From assembly GCA_000016765.1 (NCBI GenBank), contig CP000699.1, positions 1,488,001-1,552,000 of the forward strand: a stretch of DNA of 64,000 nt, read 5' to 3'. Position 1 is the stretch's first letter. Each line of letters begins with the position of its first letter. Both the position numbers and the translations under genes were made by a program. Positions 45,261 to 54,528 of this stretch are shown here, in pieces. The DNA comes from Rhizorhabdus wittichii RW1 (GTDB taxonomy: Bacteria; Pseudomonadota; Alphaproteobacteria; Sphingomonadales; Sphingomonadaceae). The notes beneath the pieces are model-generated. The model worked only from the letters and a program-made list of their open reading frames with translations, was not told where the DNA came from and did no database searches.

Positions 45261-45905
45261 ATGCGTCTTGTCCGAACCGCGATGCTTGCCGGCCTGGCAT
45301 CCGCGGCGCTTGCCGGAGCAGCCTTCGCCGCCGGCGACGACAGCAAGGTGATGCTGATCGCGATGCCCGACGGATCGGTCCAGCATGTCCGCTATCAGGG
45401 CGACGTCGCCCCGCAGGTCGTGCTGGTCGCCGCCCCCGCGCCGGTCAGCCTGTTCGACGTGGCGTTCGGCCCCGACTCGCCCTTCGCCGAGATGGACCGC
45501 ATCTCGGCGATGATGGAGGCCCGCGCCCAGGCGATGATGCAGCAGGCCGCCGCGATGCAGGCGCAAATGCCAGCGGCCGCCGTCGATGGCGGGCCCGGCA
45601 TCGTCATGACCAACGCGCAGGGCGAGCCGGTCGGCGTGATGCACTACAGCTTCGTGTCGAGCACGACGTCGGCCGACGGCTGCACCCGGACGGTCAGGTA
45701 CAGCTCTGACGGCGCGTCCGCCGCCGGCCAGGCGGCCGACCAGCCCAAGGTGATCCGGACCAGCTCGGGAAGCTGCGGCTCGGCCGTTCCCGCGCCCAGC
45801 CCGGTGACGCCGACCGGTAGCGCCCCCAAGGCGAAGCCCGCGCCGAAGATCATCCCGGTCAGCGTGCCGGCCGAGCTGAAGGCGTTCACCCCGTCCCGGA
45901 CCTGA
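45261..45905 (+). CDS. Periplasmic Met-rich protein
   Basis: A 214-residue secreted protein (signal peptide ending AGAAFA-AG). A Met-rich helix (about 75-95) has MDRISAMMEARAQAMMQQAA and contains eight Met in 22 residues. A later segment has two Cys (DGCTRTV and SGSCGS), and a Pro/Lys-rich tail follows. It follows the two-component pair by 110 bp on the same strand and may be a target. Met clusters can bind copper or act as methionine-oxidation sinks; neither is established here. Confidence 0.7.
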   Translation: MRLVRTAMLAGLASAALAGAAFAAGDDSKVMLIAMPDGSVQHVRYQGDVAPQVVLVAAPAPVSLFDVAFGPDSPFAEMDRISAMMEARAQAMMQQAAAMQAQMPAAAVDGGPGIVMTNAQGEPVGVMHYSFVSSTTSADGCTRTVRYSSDGASAAGQAADQPKVIRTSSGSCGSAVPAPSPVTPTGSAPKAKPAPKIIPVSVPAELKAFTPSRT

Positions 45906-45928
45906 TCCGCCCGGATCGGATGTCGACG

Positions 45929-45967
45929 AAAGGCCCCGGAGGATGCTCCGGGGCCTTTCCGCTTTTT
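45929..45967 (+). terminator. Rho-independent terminator after the Met-rich protein
   Basis: A perfect 12-bp stem AAAGGCCCCGGA/TCCGGGGCCTTT with a 6-base loop, followed by CCGCTTTTT. It separates the regulatory cluster from ychF. Confidence 0.85.
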
Positions 45968-46036
45968 GCGGCATGCACTGGCCTTTGCCCGCCGCACCGG
46001 CTATCGGGCGCGCATCCGAACAAGGCTTGAGGGATT

Positions 46037-47137
46037 ATGGGTTTTCGCTGTGGCATCGTGGGGCTTCCGAACGTCGGCAAGTCCACCCTCTTCAACGCAC
46101 TGACCGAGACCGCCGCGGCGCAGGCGGCCAACTATCCCTTCTGCACGATCGAGCCGAACATCGGCCAGGTCGCGGTGCCCGATCCGCGGCTCTACGAGAT
46201 CGCCAGGATCGGCGGATCGGCCAAGATCATCGAGACGCAGCTCGCCTTCGTCGACATCGCCGGGCTGGTGCGCGGCGCGTCGAAGGGCGAAGGGCTGGGC
46301 AACCAGTTCCTCGCCAACATCCGCGAGGTCGACGCGATCGTCCATGTGCTGCGCTGCTTCGAGGACGGCGACGTCACCCATGTCGAGGGCAAGGTCGACC
46401 CGATCGCCGATGCCGAGACGGTCGAGACCGAGCTGATGCTGTCCGACCTCGAAAGCCTGGAGAAGCGCGTCCCCGCCTTCGCCAAGAAGGCCGCGCAGGG
46501 CGACAAGGAGTCCAAGGCCGCCGCCTCGGTGCTCGGCCAGGCGCTCGACCTGCTGCGCGACGGCAAGCCCGCCCGGCTGACCCAGCCCAGGGACGACGAC
46601 GAGGCCCGCATCTTCGCCCAGGCACAGCTGCTCACCTCCAAGCCCGTCCTCTACGTCTGCAACGTCGACGAGGGCGCGGCGGCCGAGGGCAACGCCCTGT
46701 CGGCCCGCGTGTTCGAGAAGGCGAAGGCCGAGGGCGCCAAGGCGGTGATCGTCTCGGCCGCGATCGAGGCGGAGATCGTCACGCTCGACCCCGCCGACCG
46801 CGCCGACTTCCTGTCCGACCTCGGCCTCAAGGAGACCGGCCTCGCCCGCGTGATCCGCGCCGGCTACGAACTGCTCGACCTGATCACCTTCTTCACCGTC
46901 GGCCCGAAGGAAGCGCGCGCCTGGACGGTCGAGAAGGGATCGAAGGCGCCGCAAGCGGCCGGCGTGATCCATAGCGATTTCGAGCGCGGCTTCATCCGCG
47001 CCGAGACGATGGCCTATGCCGACTATGTCGCGCTGGGCGGCGAGGCCGCCGCGCGCGAGGCGGGCAAGCTCCGGTCGGAAGGCAAGGACTATGTCGTCCA
47101 TGACGGCGACATCATGCTGTTCCGCTTCAATGTATAG
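46037..47137 (+). CDS. ychF: Redox-regulated/ribosome-binding ATPase YchF
   Basis: YchF (OLA1 family) is an Obg-related P-loop protein that binds ribosomes and prefers ATP. The 366-residue protein has GLPNVGKST (9-17), DIAGLVRGASKGEGLGNQF (G3 region), a noncanonical G4 NVDE (YVCNVDEG) that explains relaxed guanine specificity, a helical insertion, and a C-terminal TGS domain with FTVGPKEARAWTV. It appears to be a single-gene unit. Confidence 0.96.
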   Translation: MGFRCGIVGLPNVGKSTLFNALTETAAAQAANYPFCTIEPNIGQVAVPDPRLYEIARIGGSAKIIETQLAFVDIAGLVRGASKGEGLGNQFLANIREVDAIVHVLRCFEDGDVTHVEGKVDPIADAETVETELMLSDLESLEKRVPAFAKKAAQGDKESKAAASVLGQALDLLRDGKPARLTQPRDDDEARIFAQAQLLTSKPVLYVCNVDEGAAAEGNALSARVFEKAKAEGAKAVIVSAAIEAEIVTLDPADRADFLSDLGLKETGLARVIRAGYELLDLITFFTVGPKEARAWTVEKGSKAPQAAGVIHSDFERGFIRAETMAYADYVALGGEAAAREAGKLRSEGKDYVVHDGDIMLFRFNV

Positions 47138-47159
47138 ACATTAGACGAAGATCCGTCAT

Positions 47160-47174
47160 GCCGGCCTCCGCCGG
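47160..47174. repeat. REP-like palindrome between ychF and maoC
   Basis: CCGGC-CTCC-GCCGG preceded by CGTCATG, the same layout (GTCAT then a GC-rich palindrome) as the elements at 4356-4375 and 57141-57164. Confidence 0.4.
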
Positions 47175-47200
47175 CTTGACGCGAAAGCAGGAATGACCGG

Positions 47201-47653
47201 ATGCGCTATTTCGAGGATTATCAGGAAGGCCAGGTCGAGCGCTTCGGCGCCTATCCGGTGACCCGCGAGGAGGTGATCGAATTCGCCTCCAAATATGATC
47301 CGCAGCCCTTCCATCTCGACGACGAAGCCGCCGCGCAGAGCGCGATCTTCGGCCGGCTGGCGGCGAGCGGCTGGCATAGCTGCGCGATGCTGATGCGCAT
47401 GCTGACCGACCACTGGACCGAAGACGGCTATTTCTCGCTCGGCGGGACCGGCGTCGACGAGCTGCGGTGGACCAAGCCGGTCTATCCGGGCGATACGCTG
47501 AGCATCGAGGCGGAGGTGCTGTCGAAGAGCACGCCGCGCTCGCGCCCGACCATGGGCTTCGTCACCTTCCGGCTGACCGTGTTCAACCAGCATGGCGACG
47601 TCGTCATGACCCTGAAGGTCACCAACATCCAGCATCGCCGGCCCGCCGCCTGA
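47201..47653 (+). CDS. MaoC-family dehydratase-like protein
   Basis: A 150-residue hotdog-fold protein of the MaoC/(R)-hydratase group. It shows YDPQPFHLDDEAAAQSAIFGRLAASGWHS, with the catalytic Asp and His of the D-x-x-P-x-H hydratase motif (DPQPFH). The substrate, probably an enoyl-CoA or thioester, is unknown. It follows ychF across a short palindrome-bearing gap. Confidence 0.9.
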   Translation: MRYFEDYQEGQVERFGAYPVTREEVIEFASKYDPQPFHLDDEAAAQSAIFGRLAASGWHSCAMLMRMLTDHWTEDGYFSLGGTGVDELRWTKPVYPGDTLSIEAEVLSKSTPRSRPTMGFVTFRLTVFNQHGDVVMTLKVTNIQHRRPAA

Positions 47654-47722
47654 CGCGCGTTCTGGATGGAATGCGGATGCCTACCGGCCTAGGGAGACCA
47701 GGCGAGAGAGGGAGGGAACCGC

Positions 47723-48214
47723 ATGGGCGGCGGAGAGGCTGACGATAATGCGCGCATGTTGATACGGACGATCAGGCTCAGCTTTGATGGATCGGGCCGT
47801 TCTCGACGAACGGAAGTCGTGTATTGGTACATCGCCACCGCACTGGTCGGCACCACATTCACTTTCGCTGCGACAACCGCGCTGCCATGGAAAGCAGGCC
47901 TCGTGGTCAGTGATCTCCTGCAAGCCATCTTATTTATCCCAGGGTTCGCGCTATTCGCCCGTCGTTTGCACGATCAGGATCGTTCCGGCTGGTGGGCGCT
48001 GCTCCTTCTGCTCCCCATCGCATTGAGCCTGCCCGATCATATCAGGATGCTCGCCCTCGAGCCCGCGGATTGGTTGGCCGCCGAAAGACAACCCGATGCC
48101 ACGATCTGGGCCGCGATGCTGGCCGGTCTGATAATATTGGTGCTGTTGCTTTTGCCGGGAACCGTCGGCCCCAACCGGTTCGGTGACGATCCTCGACAAG
48201 CCGCTGCCGACTAA
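47723..48214 (+). CDS. DUF805 membrane protein
   Basis: A 163-residue protein with four hydrophobic helices. The DUF805 opening motif is present as FDGSGRSRRTEVVYW, and RLHDQDRSGWWALLLLLP is the family's second signature. Function is unknown in the family. The start at 47723 has GGGAGGG about 8 bp upstream. Base composition is visibly lower in GC than its neighbours, suggesting later acquisition. Confidence 0.85.
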   Translation: MGGGEADDNARMLIRTIRLSFDGSGRSRRTEVVYWYIATALVGTTFTFAATTALPWKAGLVVSDLLQAILFIPGFALFARRLHDQDRSGWWALLLLLPIALSLPDHIRMLALEPADWLAAERQPDATIWAAMLAGLIILVLLLLPGTVGPNRFGDDPRQAAAD

Positions 48215-48260
48215 CGGGACGTTGGTCGAGGGTCAGCCCCGGCCCGCCTGACGGCTGCGT

Positions 48261-48761
48261 CTATTTGCCGATCCGCGCGATGATGGCGTTCACGCCCGCG
48301 CTGATTCCGCCGGCCATGTCGCCCTTCCGAAAGCGCGGCAGGATCGTGTCGCGGATGATCGTCGCGCAGACCGGATCGCTGAGCGCTTTCTCCAGGCCGT
48401 AGCCCACCTCGATCCGCACCTTCCGCTCGTTCGGCGCGACGATCAGCAGCACGCCGTCGTCGATGCCCTTGCGGCCCACTCCCCAGCTTCGTCCGACCCT
48501 AGTCCCGAAATCCTCGATCCGCTGGCCGCGCAGGCTGGGCACTGTCAGCACAACGAACTGATGGCCCGTGGTCGCCTCCAATCGAGCGAGCCGCCGATCG
48601 ATGTCGCGGGCGACGGCGGGCGGCAGCAAGCGGGCCTCGTCGGTCACCCGTCCCGTCTGCGCCGGCAGCGGCGGTCCCGCTTCCCACCAATGGGCTGCCG
48701 TCGCAGGCATGGGGTCCGCGACCAGAAGCAGCGCCGCGCACGACAGCGCGAGCCGCTTCAT
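48261..48761 (-). CDS. TPM-domain secreted protein
   Basis: A 166-residue protein with a signal peptide (LALSCAALLLVADPMPATA) and a TPM (TLP18.3/Psb32/MOLO-1) domain. Motifs are RVTDEARLLPP, TTGHQFVVLTVPSLRG, GVGRKGIDDGVLLIVAPNERKVRIEVGYGLE and the final DTILPRFRKGDMAGGISAGVNAI. TPM proteins have been linked to phosphatase or membrane-quality functions. Its ATG overlaps the mtnP stop (ATGA). Confidence 0.88.
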   Translation of the reverse strand: MKRLALSCAALLLVADPMPATAAHWWEAGPPLPAQTGRVTDEARLLPPAVARDIDRRLARLEATTGHQFVVLTVPSLRGQRIEDFGTRVGRSWGVGRKGIDDGVLLIVAPNERKVRIEVGYGLEKALSDPVCATIIRDTILPRFRKGDMAGGISAGVNAIIARIGK

Positions 48762-49621
48762 CCGAACAACCGGGGCAGCAGCGTCGCCAGCCGCCGTTTC
48801 GTCGCGGCGGGCCAGGCGGAAGGCGCCGTGATCACCGCGCCGTCGAGCGCATGGTCGCAGCCCTGCGGGCAATGGGTGCCGCCTTGCGTCCCGGCCGCGA
48901 CCGCCTCCACCAGCGCCTGGGCGCGGGCGACATTGGCCTCCATGATCGCGATCACCGAGGCGACGTCGACATGGGTGTCCGACCAGGCGTCGTCGTCGGT
49001 CACCATCGCGACGCTGGCATAGCAAAGCTCGGCCTCGCGGGCGAGGCGCGCCTCGGGCAGGCCGGTCATGCCGACGACGTCGCACCCCCACCCCTTGTGC
49101 AGCAGCGATTCAGCGCGGGTCGAGAATTGCGGCCCTTCGATCACCAGCATCGTGCCGCCGATCCTGTGGGGCCCGCCCTCTTCCGCCAGCGCGCCGGCCA
49201 CGACCGCGCCGAGGCGCGAGCAGGTCGGGTGGCCGAAGGCGGCGTGGGCGACGATGCCGTCACCGAAGAAGCTGCGCCCGCCACGGATCGTGCGGTCGAC
49301 ATATTGGTCGACCAGCACGAAGCTGCCCGGCGGCACGTCCCCGTGGAAGCCGCCGACCGCCGACACCGCCAGTATCTCGGTGCAGCCCGCCGCCTTCAGC
49401 GCGGCGATATTGGCGCGGTAGTTGACCTCATGCGGGGCGATGCGGTGGCCCCGGCCGTGGCGCGGCAGGAACGCCACCTCGCGGCCCGCGATCGTGCCGA
49501 GCAGCAGCGAGTCCGATGGCGGCCCCCAGGCGGTGTCGACCGCGATCCATTCGCCGTCCGACAGCGCCGGCATCCGATAGAGCCCGCTGCCCCCGATCAG
49601 GCCGAGACGGTTGCTGATCAT
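48758..49621 (-). CDS. mtnP: S-methyl-5'-thioadenosine phosphorylase
   Basis: MTAP cleaves methylthioadenosine to adenine and methylthioribose-1-phosphate, the first step of methionine salvage. The 287-residue protein has GLIGGSGLY (phosphate site), GRGHRIAPHEVNYRANI, VGMTGLPEARLAREAELCY and DDDAWSD. It is coupled to the TPM gene downstream; no other salvage genes are near. Confidence 0.93.
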   Translation of the reverse strand: MISNRLGLIGGSGLYRMPALSDGEWIAVDTAWGPPSDSLLLGTIAGREVAFLPRHGRGHRIAPHEVNYRANIAALKAAGCTEILAVSAVGGFHGDVPPGSFVLVDQYVDRTIRGGRSFFGDGIVAHAAFGHPTCSRLGAVVAGALAEEGGPHRIGGTMLVIEGPQFSTRAESLLHKGWGCDVVGMTGLPEARLAREAELCYASVAMVTDDDAWSDTHVDVASVIAIMEANVARAQALVEAVAAGTQGGTHCPQGCDHALDGAVITAPSAWPAATKRRLATLLPRLFG

Positions 49622-49643
49622 GCGCCGGTCGTTCCCCTCATAG

Positions 49644-49680
49644 GAAAAGGGCCGCCCGGTCGCCCGGACGGCCCCTTTTC
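49644..49680 (-). terminator. Rho-independent terminator after petC
   Basis: On the minus strand AAAAGGGGCCG...CGGCCCTTTT form a long stem ending in TTTTCC, 21 bp past the petC stop. It closes the petABC operon before mtnP. Confidence 0.75.
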
Positions 49681-49700
49681 GCTCATCGAACCGATCCGGC

Positions 49701-50543
49701 TCAGTGCTTGATGCCCGCCCAGATGTTCCGGTAGGACAGAAAGGCCAGGATCGTGGCGATCAGCAGGAAGCCGAGCACCGCGACGCCGGTGGCGTGACGC
49801 TTCTCCAGCTTCGGTTCCGCCGTCCAGATCAGGAAGGCCGAGACGTCCTTGGCCATCTGGTCGACGGTCGACTTGGTGCCGTCGGCATAGGTGACCTGCC
49901 CGTCGGCCGCGAGGGGCGGCGGCATCGCGAGGTTCAGGTTCGCGAAGTACGGGTTGTAGTGCAGGCTGGCCGGGGTCTTCGCATCCGGGAAGTGCTTGAG
50001 CAGCTCCGCGGGCTGGTCCTGATAGCCGGTCAGCAGCGAGTAGATATAGGCACCGCCGTCATGGCGCGCCTTGCTCATCAGCGACAGGTCCGGCGGCAGC
50101 GCGTTGTTGTTCGCGGCGCGGGCGGCGACCTCGTTCGCATAGGGCGCCGGGATCTTGTCGGCCGGGGTGCCCTTGCGGGTCGCGGGCTCGCCGGTCTCCG
50201 GGTTGATCGAGGGAACCTCGGTCGCCCAGTTCTTGGCGATCGCCTTCACCTCGGGATCGGTGAAGCCCAGGTCCTTCAGGTCACGGAAGGCGACCTGGTG
50301 GAGCGAATGGCAGGCCGAGCAGACTTCCTTGTACACCTGGAAGCCGCGCTGGAGCTGCTGGCGGTCGAACTTGCCGAGCGGACCATCCGACGCGAAGGAA
50401 ACCTCCTTCGGGTGCAGGTGGAATTCATGCTCGACGGTCTTGGCCGGCGGCTCGCTGATGTAGGCGACGGCGCCCGTCACCAGCGAGAACAGCAGGACGA
50501 AGACGAAGCCGAGGCCGGCGAGGAATGCGATGGGACGAACCAT
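49701..50543 (-). CDS. petC: Cytochrome c1 of the bc1 complex
   Basis: Cytochrome c1 passes electrons from the Rieske protein to cytochrome c in complex III. The 280-residue protein has a hydrophobic signal (8-29), heme-binding CSACH (75-79), the axial-Met region NLNLAMPPPL and a C-terminal membrane anchor (AVLGFLLIATILAFLSY). It is last in petA-petB-petC, 16 bp after petB. Confidence 0.96.
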   Translation of the reverse strand: MVRPIAFLAGLGFVFVLLFSLVTGAVAYISEPPAKTVEHEFHLHPKEVSFASDGPLGKFDRQQLQRGFQVYKEVCSACHSLHQVAFRDLKDLGFTDPEVKAIAKNWATEVPSINPETGEPATRKGTPADKIPAPYANEVAARAANNNALPPDLSLMSKARHDGGAYIYSLLTGYQDQPAELLKHFPDAKTPASLHYNPYFANLNLAMPPPLAADGQVTYADGTKSTVDQMAKDVSAFLIWTAEPKLEKRHATGVAVLGFLLIATILAFLSYRNIWAGIKH

Positions 50544-50559
50544 TGTCTCTATATCCCCC

Positions 50560-51825
50560 TTAGGCCGCGGCGTTGCCGTGCTTTTCCAGCACCGCTTCGG
50601 TGATCGAGTTCGGCAGCGGCAGCGGACGCTCCATGCGCGAGACGATCGGAAGGATGATCAGGAAGTGCGCGAAATAATAGGCCGCGGCGAGCTGGCTGAT
50701 CATGACGTAGGGCTCCTCGGCCGGCGAACCGCCGCAATAGCCGAGGATCAGGACGTCGATGACGAGCAGCCAGAAGAACTTCTTGAACGCCGGACGATAA
50801 TTGCCCGAGCGGACCGGCGACTTGTCGAGCCACGGCAGGAAGAAGAGCAGGATGATCGAACCGAACATGGCGATCACGCCCCACAGCTTGGCCGGGAGGA
50901 TGAAGTCGACGGTGAAGGCGCGCAGGATCGCGTAGAACGGCCAGAAATACCATTCGGGAACGATGTGCGCCGGCGTCGAGAGCGGGTTGGCGGCGATATA
51001 GTTGTCCGGGTGGCCCATCGCGTTCGGCGCGAAGAACAGCACCGCGCAATAGAGGATCAGGAACACGCCCAGCCCGAAACCGTCCTTGGCGGTGTAGTAG
51101 GGGTGGAACGGAACCGTGTCCTGCGGACCCTTCACGTCGATGCCGGTCGGGTTGCTCGAACCGGGGATGTGCAGCGCCCAGATGTGCAGGATGATGACGC
51201 CCGCGATCACGAACGGCAGCAGATAGTGCAGCGAGAAGAAGCGGTTCAGCGCGGCGTTGTCGGGGGCGAAGCCGCCGAGCAGCCAGGTCTGGATCGGGGT
51301 GCCGATGACCGGGATCGCGCCGAACAGGCCGGTGATCACCTTGGCGCCCCAGAAGCTCATCTGGCCCCAGGGAAGCACATAGCCCATGAAGGCGGTGGCC
51401 ATCATCAGCAGGAAGATCACGAGGCCGAGCAGCCACACCATCTCGCGCGGGGCCTTGTACGATCCGTAGAAGAGGCCGCGGAAGATGTGCAGATAGACGA
51501 CGATGAAGAAGAAGCTCGCGCCGTTGGCGTGCGCGTAGCGCAGCATCCAGCCCGAGTTCACGTCGCGCATGATGTGCTCGACCGAGTCGAAGGCGACGAG
51601 GCCGTTGGCCGCATAATGCATCGCCAGCACGATGCCGGTGACGATCTGGATCGCCAGCGCCGCGCCCGAGAGCACGCCGAAGTTCCAGAAATAGTTGAGG
51701 TTGCGCGGCACCGGATAACCGGCGCCGACCGCGTTGTAGACCAGACGCGGCAGAGGCAGCCGGCTGTCGATCCACCGCATCAGCGGATGCTTAGGCTCGT
51801 AGTGATTTGCCCAGGGGAAGCTCAT
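50560..51825 (-). CDS. petB: Cytochrome b of the bc1 complex
   Basis: Cytochrome b holds the two b hemes and the quinol oxidation and quinone reduction sites. The 421-residue protein shows eight hydrophobic helices. The heme-ligand histidines of helix B and D lie in regions such as [11 protein letters not shown], and the conserved [17 protein letters not shown] segment of the Qo site is seen as [28 protein letters not shown], the PEWY motif of quinol oxidation, is intact. It begins 11 bp after petA. Confidence 0.97.
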   Translation of the reverse strand: MSFPWANHYEPKHPLMRWIDSRLPLPRLVYNAVGAGYPVPRNLNYFWNFGVLSGAALAIQIVTGIVLAMHYAANGLVAFDSVEHIMRDVNSGWMLRYAHANGASFFFIVVYLHIFRGLFYGSYKAPREMVWLLGLVIFLLMMATAFMGYVLPWGQMSFWGAKVITGLFGAIPVIGTPIQTWLLGGFAPDNAALNRFFSLHYLLPFVIAGVIILHIWALHIPGSSNPTGIDVKGPQDTVPFHPYYTAKDGFGLGVFLILYCAVLFFAPNAMGHPDNYIAANPLSTPAHIVPEWYFWPFYAILRAFTVDFILPAKLWGVIAMFGSIILLFFLPWLDKSPVRSGNYRPAFKKFFWLLVIDVLILGYCGGSPAEEPYVMISQLAAAYYFAHFLIILPIVSRMERPLPLPNSITEAVLEKHGNAAA

Positions 51826-51836
51826 GTCTGTCTACC

Positions 51837-52403
51837 TCAGCCGACTTGGACGACGGTATCGGATTTGAAGGCGTATTTCGGCACTTCGAGATTCTTCGGC
51901 GCCGGGCCTTTGCGGATGCGCGCCGCGGTGTCGTAGGACGAACCGTGGCACGGGCAGAAATAGCCGCCGAACTCGCCCCTGATCTCGCCTTCGCCGGCGC
52001 CCAGCGGCACGCAGCCGAGATGGGTGCAGACGCCCATGGTGATGAGCCACTGCTTCTTGCCGTCGACGGTGCGCTGCTCGAGCGTCTGCGGGTCGCGCAG
52101 CGTGCTCGGGTCGACCTTGTCCGCCGCCGCGATCTCGGCGCCCGTCAGGTGACGGACGAAGAGCGGCTGCTTGCGGAAGATCGTCTTGATCGCCTGGCCT
52201 TCCTTGATCGCCGAGATATCGACCTCGATCGAAGCCAGCGCGAGCACGTCGGCCGAGGGATTCATCTGGTTGATCAGGGGCAGCAGCACCGTGGCCGCGC
52301 CGACGCCGGCGAAGCTCACCGCCGCGAGATTGATGAAGTCACGGCGACGAACGCCGTCGCCGGCCCCTTCGCCGGGCGTTTCAGTAGTTTCGAGCGTCGC
52401 CAT
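51837..52403 (-). CDS. petA: Rieske iron-sulfur subunit of the bc1 complex
   Basis: This subunit carries the [2Fe-2S] cluster. Start MATLETTETP gives 188 residues; the frame continues upstream to 52478. A twin-arginine signal/anchor (RRRDFINLAAVSFAGVGAATVL, RR at 19-21) indicates Tat export. The cluster boxes are CTHLGC (126-131) and CPCHGS (150-155). First gene of petABC, divergent from trmL across 193 bp. Confidence 0.96.
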   Translation of the reverse strand: MATLETTETPGEGAGDGVRRRDFINLAAVSFAGVGAATVLLPLINQMNPSADVLALASIEVDISAIKEGQAIKTIFRKQPLFVRHLTGAEIAAADKVDPSTLRDPQTLEQRTVDGKKQWLITMGVCTHLGCVPLGAGEGEIRGEFGGYFCPCHGSSYDTAARIRKGPAPKNLEVPKYAFKSDTVVQVG

Positions 52404-52596
52404 TCCGGAACCTTTGCGCTGCCACGATTTCGGCGCCTGCGCCAAAGGGTCCGACAAACAGCCTTTCCCCCCACGCATGCGCGGCCGCCCGCAAAATCCC
52501 CGGCGGCTGCGCGCTGATAGCGCCGCTTTGTCGGCTTTGCCAATCCCATTTTCCGATTATTGCGGCATTGCGATACATTAGCCTATCAGCGGGGTG

Positions 52597-53046
52597 ATGC
52601 GGATCGCCCTTCACCAGCCCGATATTGCCGGAAATGTGGGCACGATCCTGCGCATGGCCGCCTGCTTCGGCGTTCCCGTCGACATCATCGAGCCGTGCGG
52701 CTTCCCCTTTTCCGAGCGTGGCCTGCGCCGCGCGGGCATGGACTATGCCGAGGCCGCCGAGATCAGTCGCCACGCCGACTGGGCCGCGTTCGAATCCCGC
52801 GCGGCGGGCCGGATCGTGCTGCTTACCACCGCCGCCGATTTGACCTTGGACAAGGCCGGCTTCCTGCCCGACGACATAGTGCTGCTCGGATCGGAAGGCG
52901 CCGGCGTGCCGCGCCCGGTGCATGACCGGGCCGACCTGCGCGTGCGCATTCCGATGCGGCCGGGCTTCCGGTCCTTGAATGTGGCGGTCTCGGCTGGCAT
53001 CGCGCTCGCCGAGGCGCTGAGGCAGACCGGAGGATGGCCCCAATGA
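52597..53046 (+). CDS. trmL: tRNA (cytidine/uridine(34)-2'-O)-methyltransferase TrmL
   Basis: A SPOUT-fold methyltransferase that modifies the wobble ribose of tRNA-Leu. The 149-residue protein (a GTG one codon upstream is also possible) starts MRIALHQPDIAGNVGTILR. The C-terminal knot has LLGSEGAGVP and RIPMRPGFRSLNVAVSAGIALAE. The stop overlaps the hemF ATG (ATGA). Confidence 0.93.
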   Translation: MRIALHQPDIAGNVGTILRMAACFGVPVDIIEPCGFPFSERGLRRAGMDYAEAAEISRHADWAAFESRAAGRIVLLTTAADLTLDKAGFLPDDIVLLGSEGAGVPRPVHDRADLRVRIPMRPGFRSLNVAVSAGIALAEALRQTGGWPQ

Positions 53047-53903
53047 CATTGCAGCTCGATGCGCAGCAGACGGCGGCGCGCGCATGGTTCGAATCGCTGC
53101 GCGACCGAATCTGCGCCGCGTTCGAGGCGATCGAGGCCGAGGCGGGCAGCGACGCCCGATTCGGCTACACCCCCTGGAACCGCGACGACGACCCCGCCGG
53201 CGCGGGCGGCGGCGGCGTCCGCGGCCTGATGAAGGGCCGCGTGTTCGAGAAGGTCGGCGTCAACGTCTCGACCGTCGGCGGCGCCTTCCAGCCGGAGTTC
53301 GCCAAGACGATCCACGGCGCGGGCGAGGACAATCCCGGCTTCTTCGCGACCGGCATCAGCCTGGTCGCGCACATGGCCAGCCCGCACGTTCCCGCCGTCC
53401 ACATGAACACCCGCTTCCTGACCACGACGAAGCGCTGGTTCGGCGGCGGCGCGGACCTCAACCCGCCGATCCCCTACGACGCCGACACCGATGCGTTCCA
53501 CGCCCGGCTGAAGGCGGCCTGCGATCCGCACGGCGCCGACTATTATGATCGCTTCAAGGCCTGGGCGGACGATTATTTCTGGATTCCGCACCGCCAGGTC
53601 CATCGCGGCGTCGGCGGCATCTTCTACGACCATCTCGACGTCGAGGACGATGCCGGGTTCGACGCCCATTTCGCCTTCACCCGCGACGTCGGCGAGGCGT
53701 TCCTCGACATCTTCCCGAAGATCGTCCGCGCGCGCATGGACCAGCCCGCGAGCGCCGAGGACCGCCGGCGCATGCTCAACTTCCGCGGCCGCTATGCCGA
53801 GTTCAACCTGGTCTACGACCGCGGCACGTTGTTCGGCCTCAAGACCGGCGGCAACATCGACGCTATCCTGATGAGCCTGCCCCCGGAGGCGACGTGGGAA
53901 TGA
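53043..53903 (+). CDS. hemF: Oxygen-dependent coproporphyrinogen III oxidase
   Basis: HemF decarboxylates coproporphyrinogen III to protoporphyrinogen IX with O2. The 286-residue protein contains HMNTRFLTTTKRWFGGGADLNPP, HRGVGGIFYDHLDVED and YAEFNLVYDRGTLFGLKTGGNIDAILMSLPP, all family signatures. The ATG at 53043 forms ATGA with the trmL stop and is preferred over 53034. It supplies heme in an aerobe, close to the heme-requiring bc1 operon. Confidence 0.96.
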   Translation: MTLQLDAQQTAARAWFESLRDRICAAFEAIEAEAGSDARFGYTPWNRDDDPAGAGGGGVRGLMKGRVFEKVGVNVSTVGGAFQPEFAKTIHGAGEDNPGFFATGISLVAHMASPHVPAVHMNTRFLTTTKRWFGGGADLNPPIPYDADTDAFHARLKAACDPHGADYYDRFKAWADDYFWIPHRQVHRGVGGIFYDHLDVEDDAGFDAHFAFTRDVGEAFLDIFPKIVRARMDQPASAEDRRRMLNFRGRYAEFNLVYDRGTLFGLKTGGNIDAILMSLPPEATWE

Positions 53904-53922
53904 TGATGGGGGGAATGATCCG

Positions 53923-54528
53923 ATGCCGCTGACCGACGTCCCCTCGGAGATGGTGGCGACCGTCGTCACCTCGCTGGAGATGCTCGAGCGTCCCCGGCCG
54001 AGGCCGGCGCCCAACGCGCCCTTCCGCCTGGCGCGGTGGAAGACGCCGTCGACCGACAAATATCGCGCGCTGTTCCGCCGCATCGGCGAGCCATGGCTGT
54101 GGTTCTCGCGGCTGGTGATGGCGGACGGGGAGCTGGCCGCGATCATCGGCGACCCGGAGGTCGAGATCCACGCGGTCGAGGATCGGCACGGGATCGAGAT
54201 CGGGTTGCTCGAACTCGATTTCCGCCAGCCCGGCGAGGCCGAGATCGCCTTTTTCGGCCTCATCCCCGAACTGGCCGGCAAGGGACACGGCAACTGGCTG
54301 ATGGCGCAGGCCCTGGCGCTCGGCTGGCGCAAGGACGTGAAGCGGATGTGGGTGCATAGCTGCACGCTCGACCATCCCGGCGCGCTCGGCTTCTATCGCC
54401 GCCACGGCTTCGTGCCCTTCGCCCGCGCGGTCGAGACCTTCGCGGACCCGCGCCTGGCCGGCATCCTGCCGCGCGAGGCGGCGCCGCACGTCCCGCTGCT
54501 CGATCAGCGCGGGGCGAGCGTCCGGTAG
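53923..54528 (+). CDS. GNAT-family N-acetyltransferase
   Basis: A 201-residue acetyltransferase. The acetyl-CoA pyrophosphate loop reads ELAGKGHGNWLM (Q/RxxGxG/A variant), followed by MWVHSCTLDHPGALGFYRRHGFVPFAR, typical motif B. The substrate is unknown. It has GGGGGGA upstream and may be co-transcribed with hemF. Its last 25 bp overlap the convergent membrane-protein gene. Confidence 0.88.
   Translation: MPLTDVPSEMVATVVTSLEMLERPRPRPAPNAPFRLARWKTPSTDKYRALFRRIGEPWLWFSRLVMADGELAAIIGDPEVEIHAVEDRHGIEIGLLELDFRQPGEAEIAFFGLIPELAGKGHGNWLMAQALALGWRKDVKRMWVHSCTLDHPGALGFYRRHGFVPFARAVETFADPRLAGILPREAAPHVPLLDQRGASVR

Noticed and set aside
54504-54528. Overlap of acetyltransferase and membrane-protein 3' ends, considered an assembly or frameshift error
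   Set aside because: A 25-bp convergent overlap is normal; both proteins end naturally.
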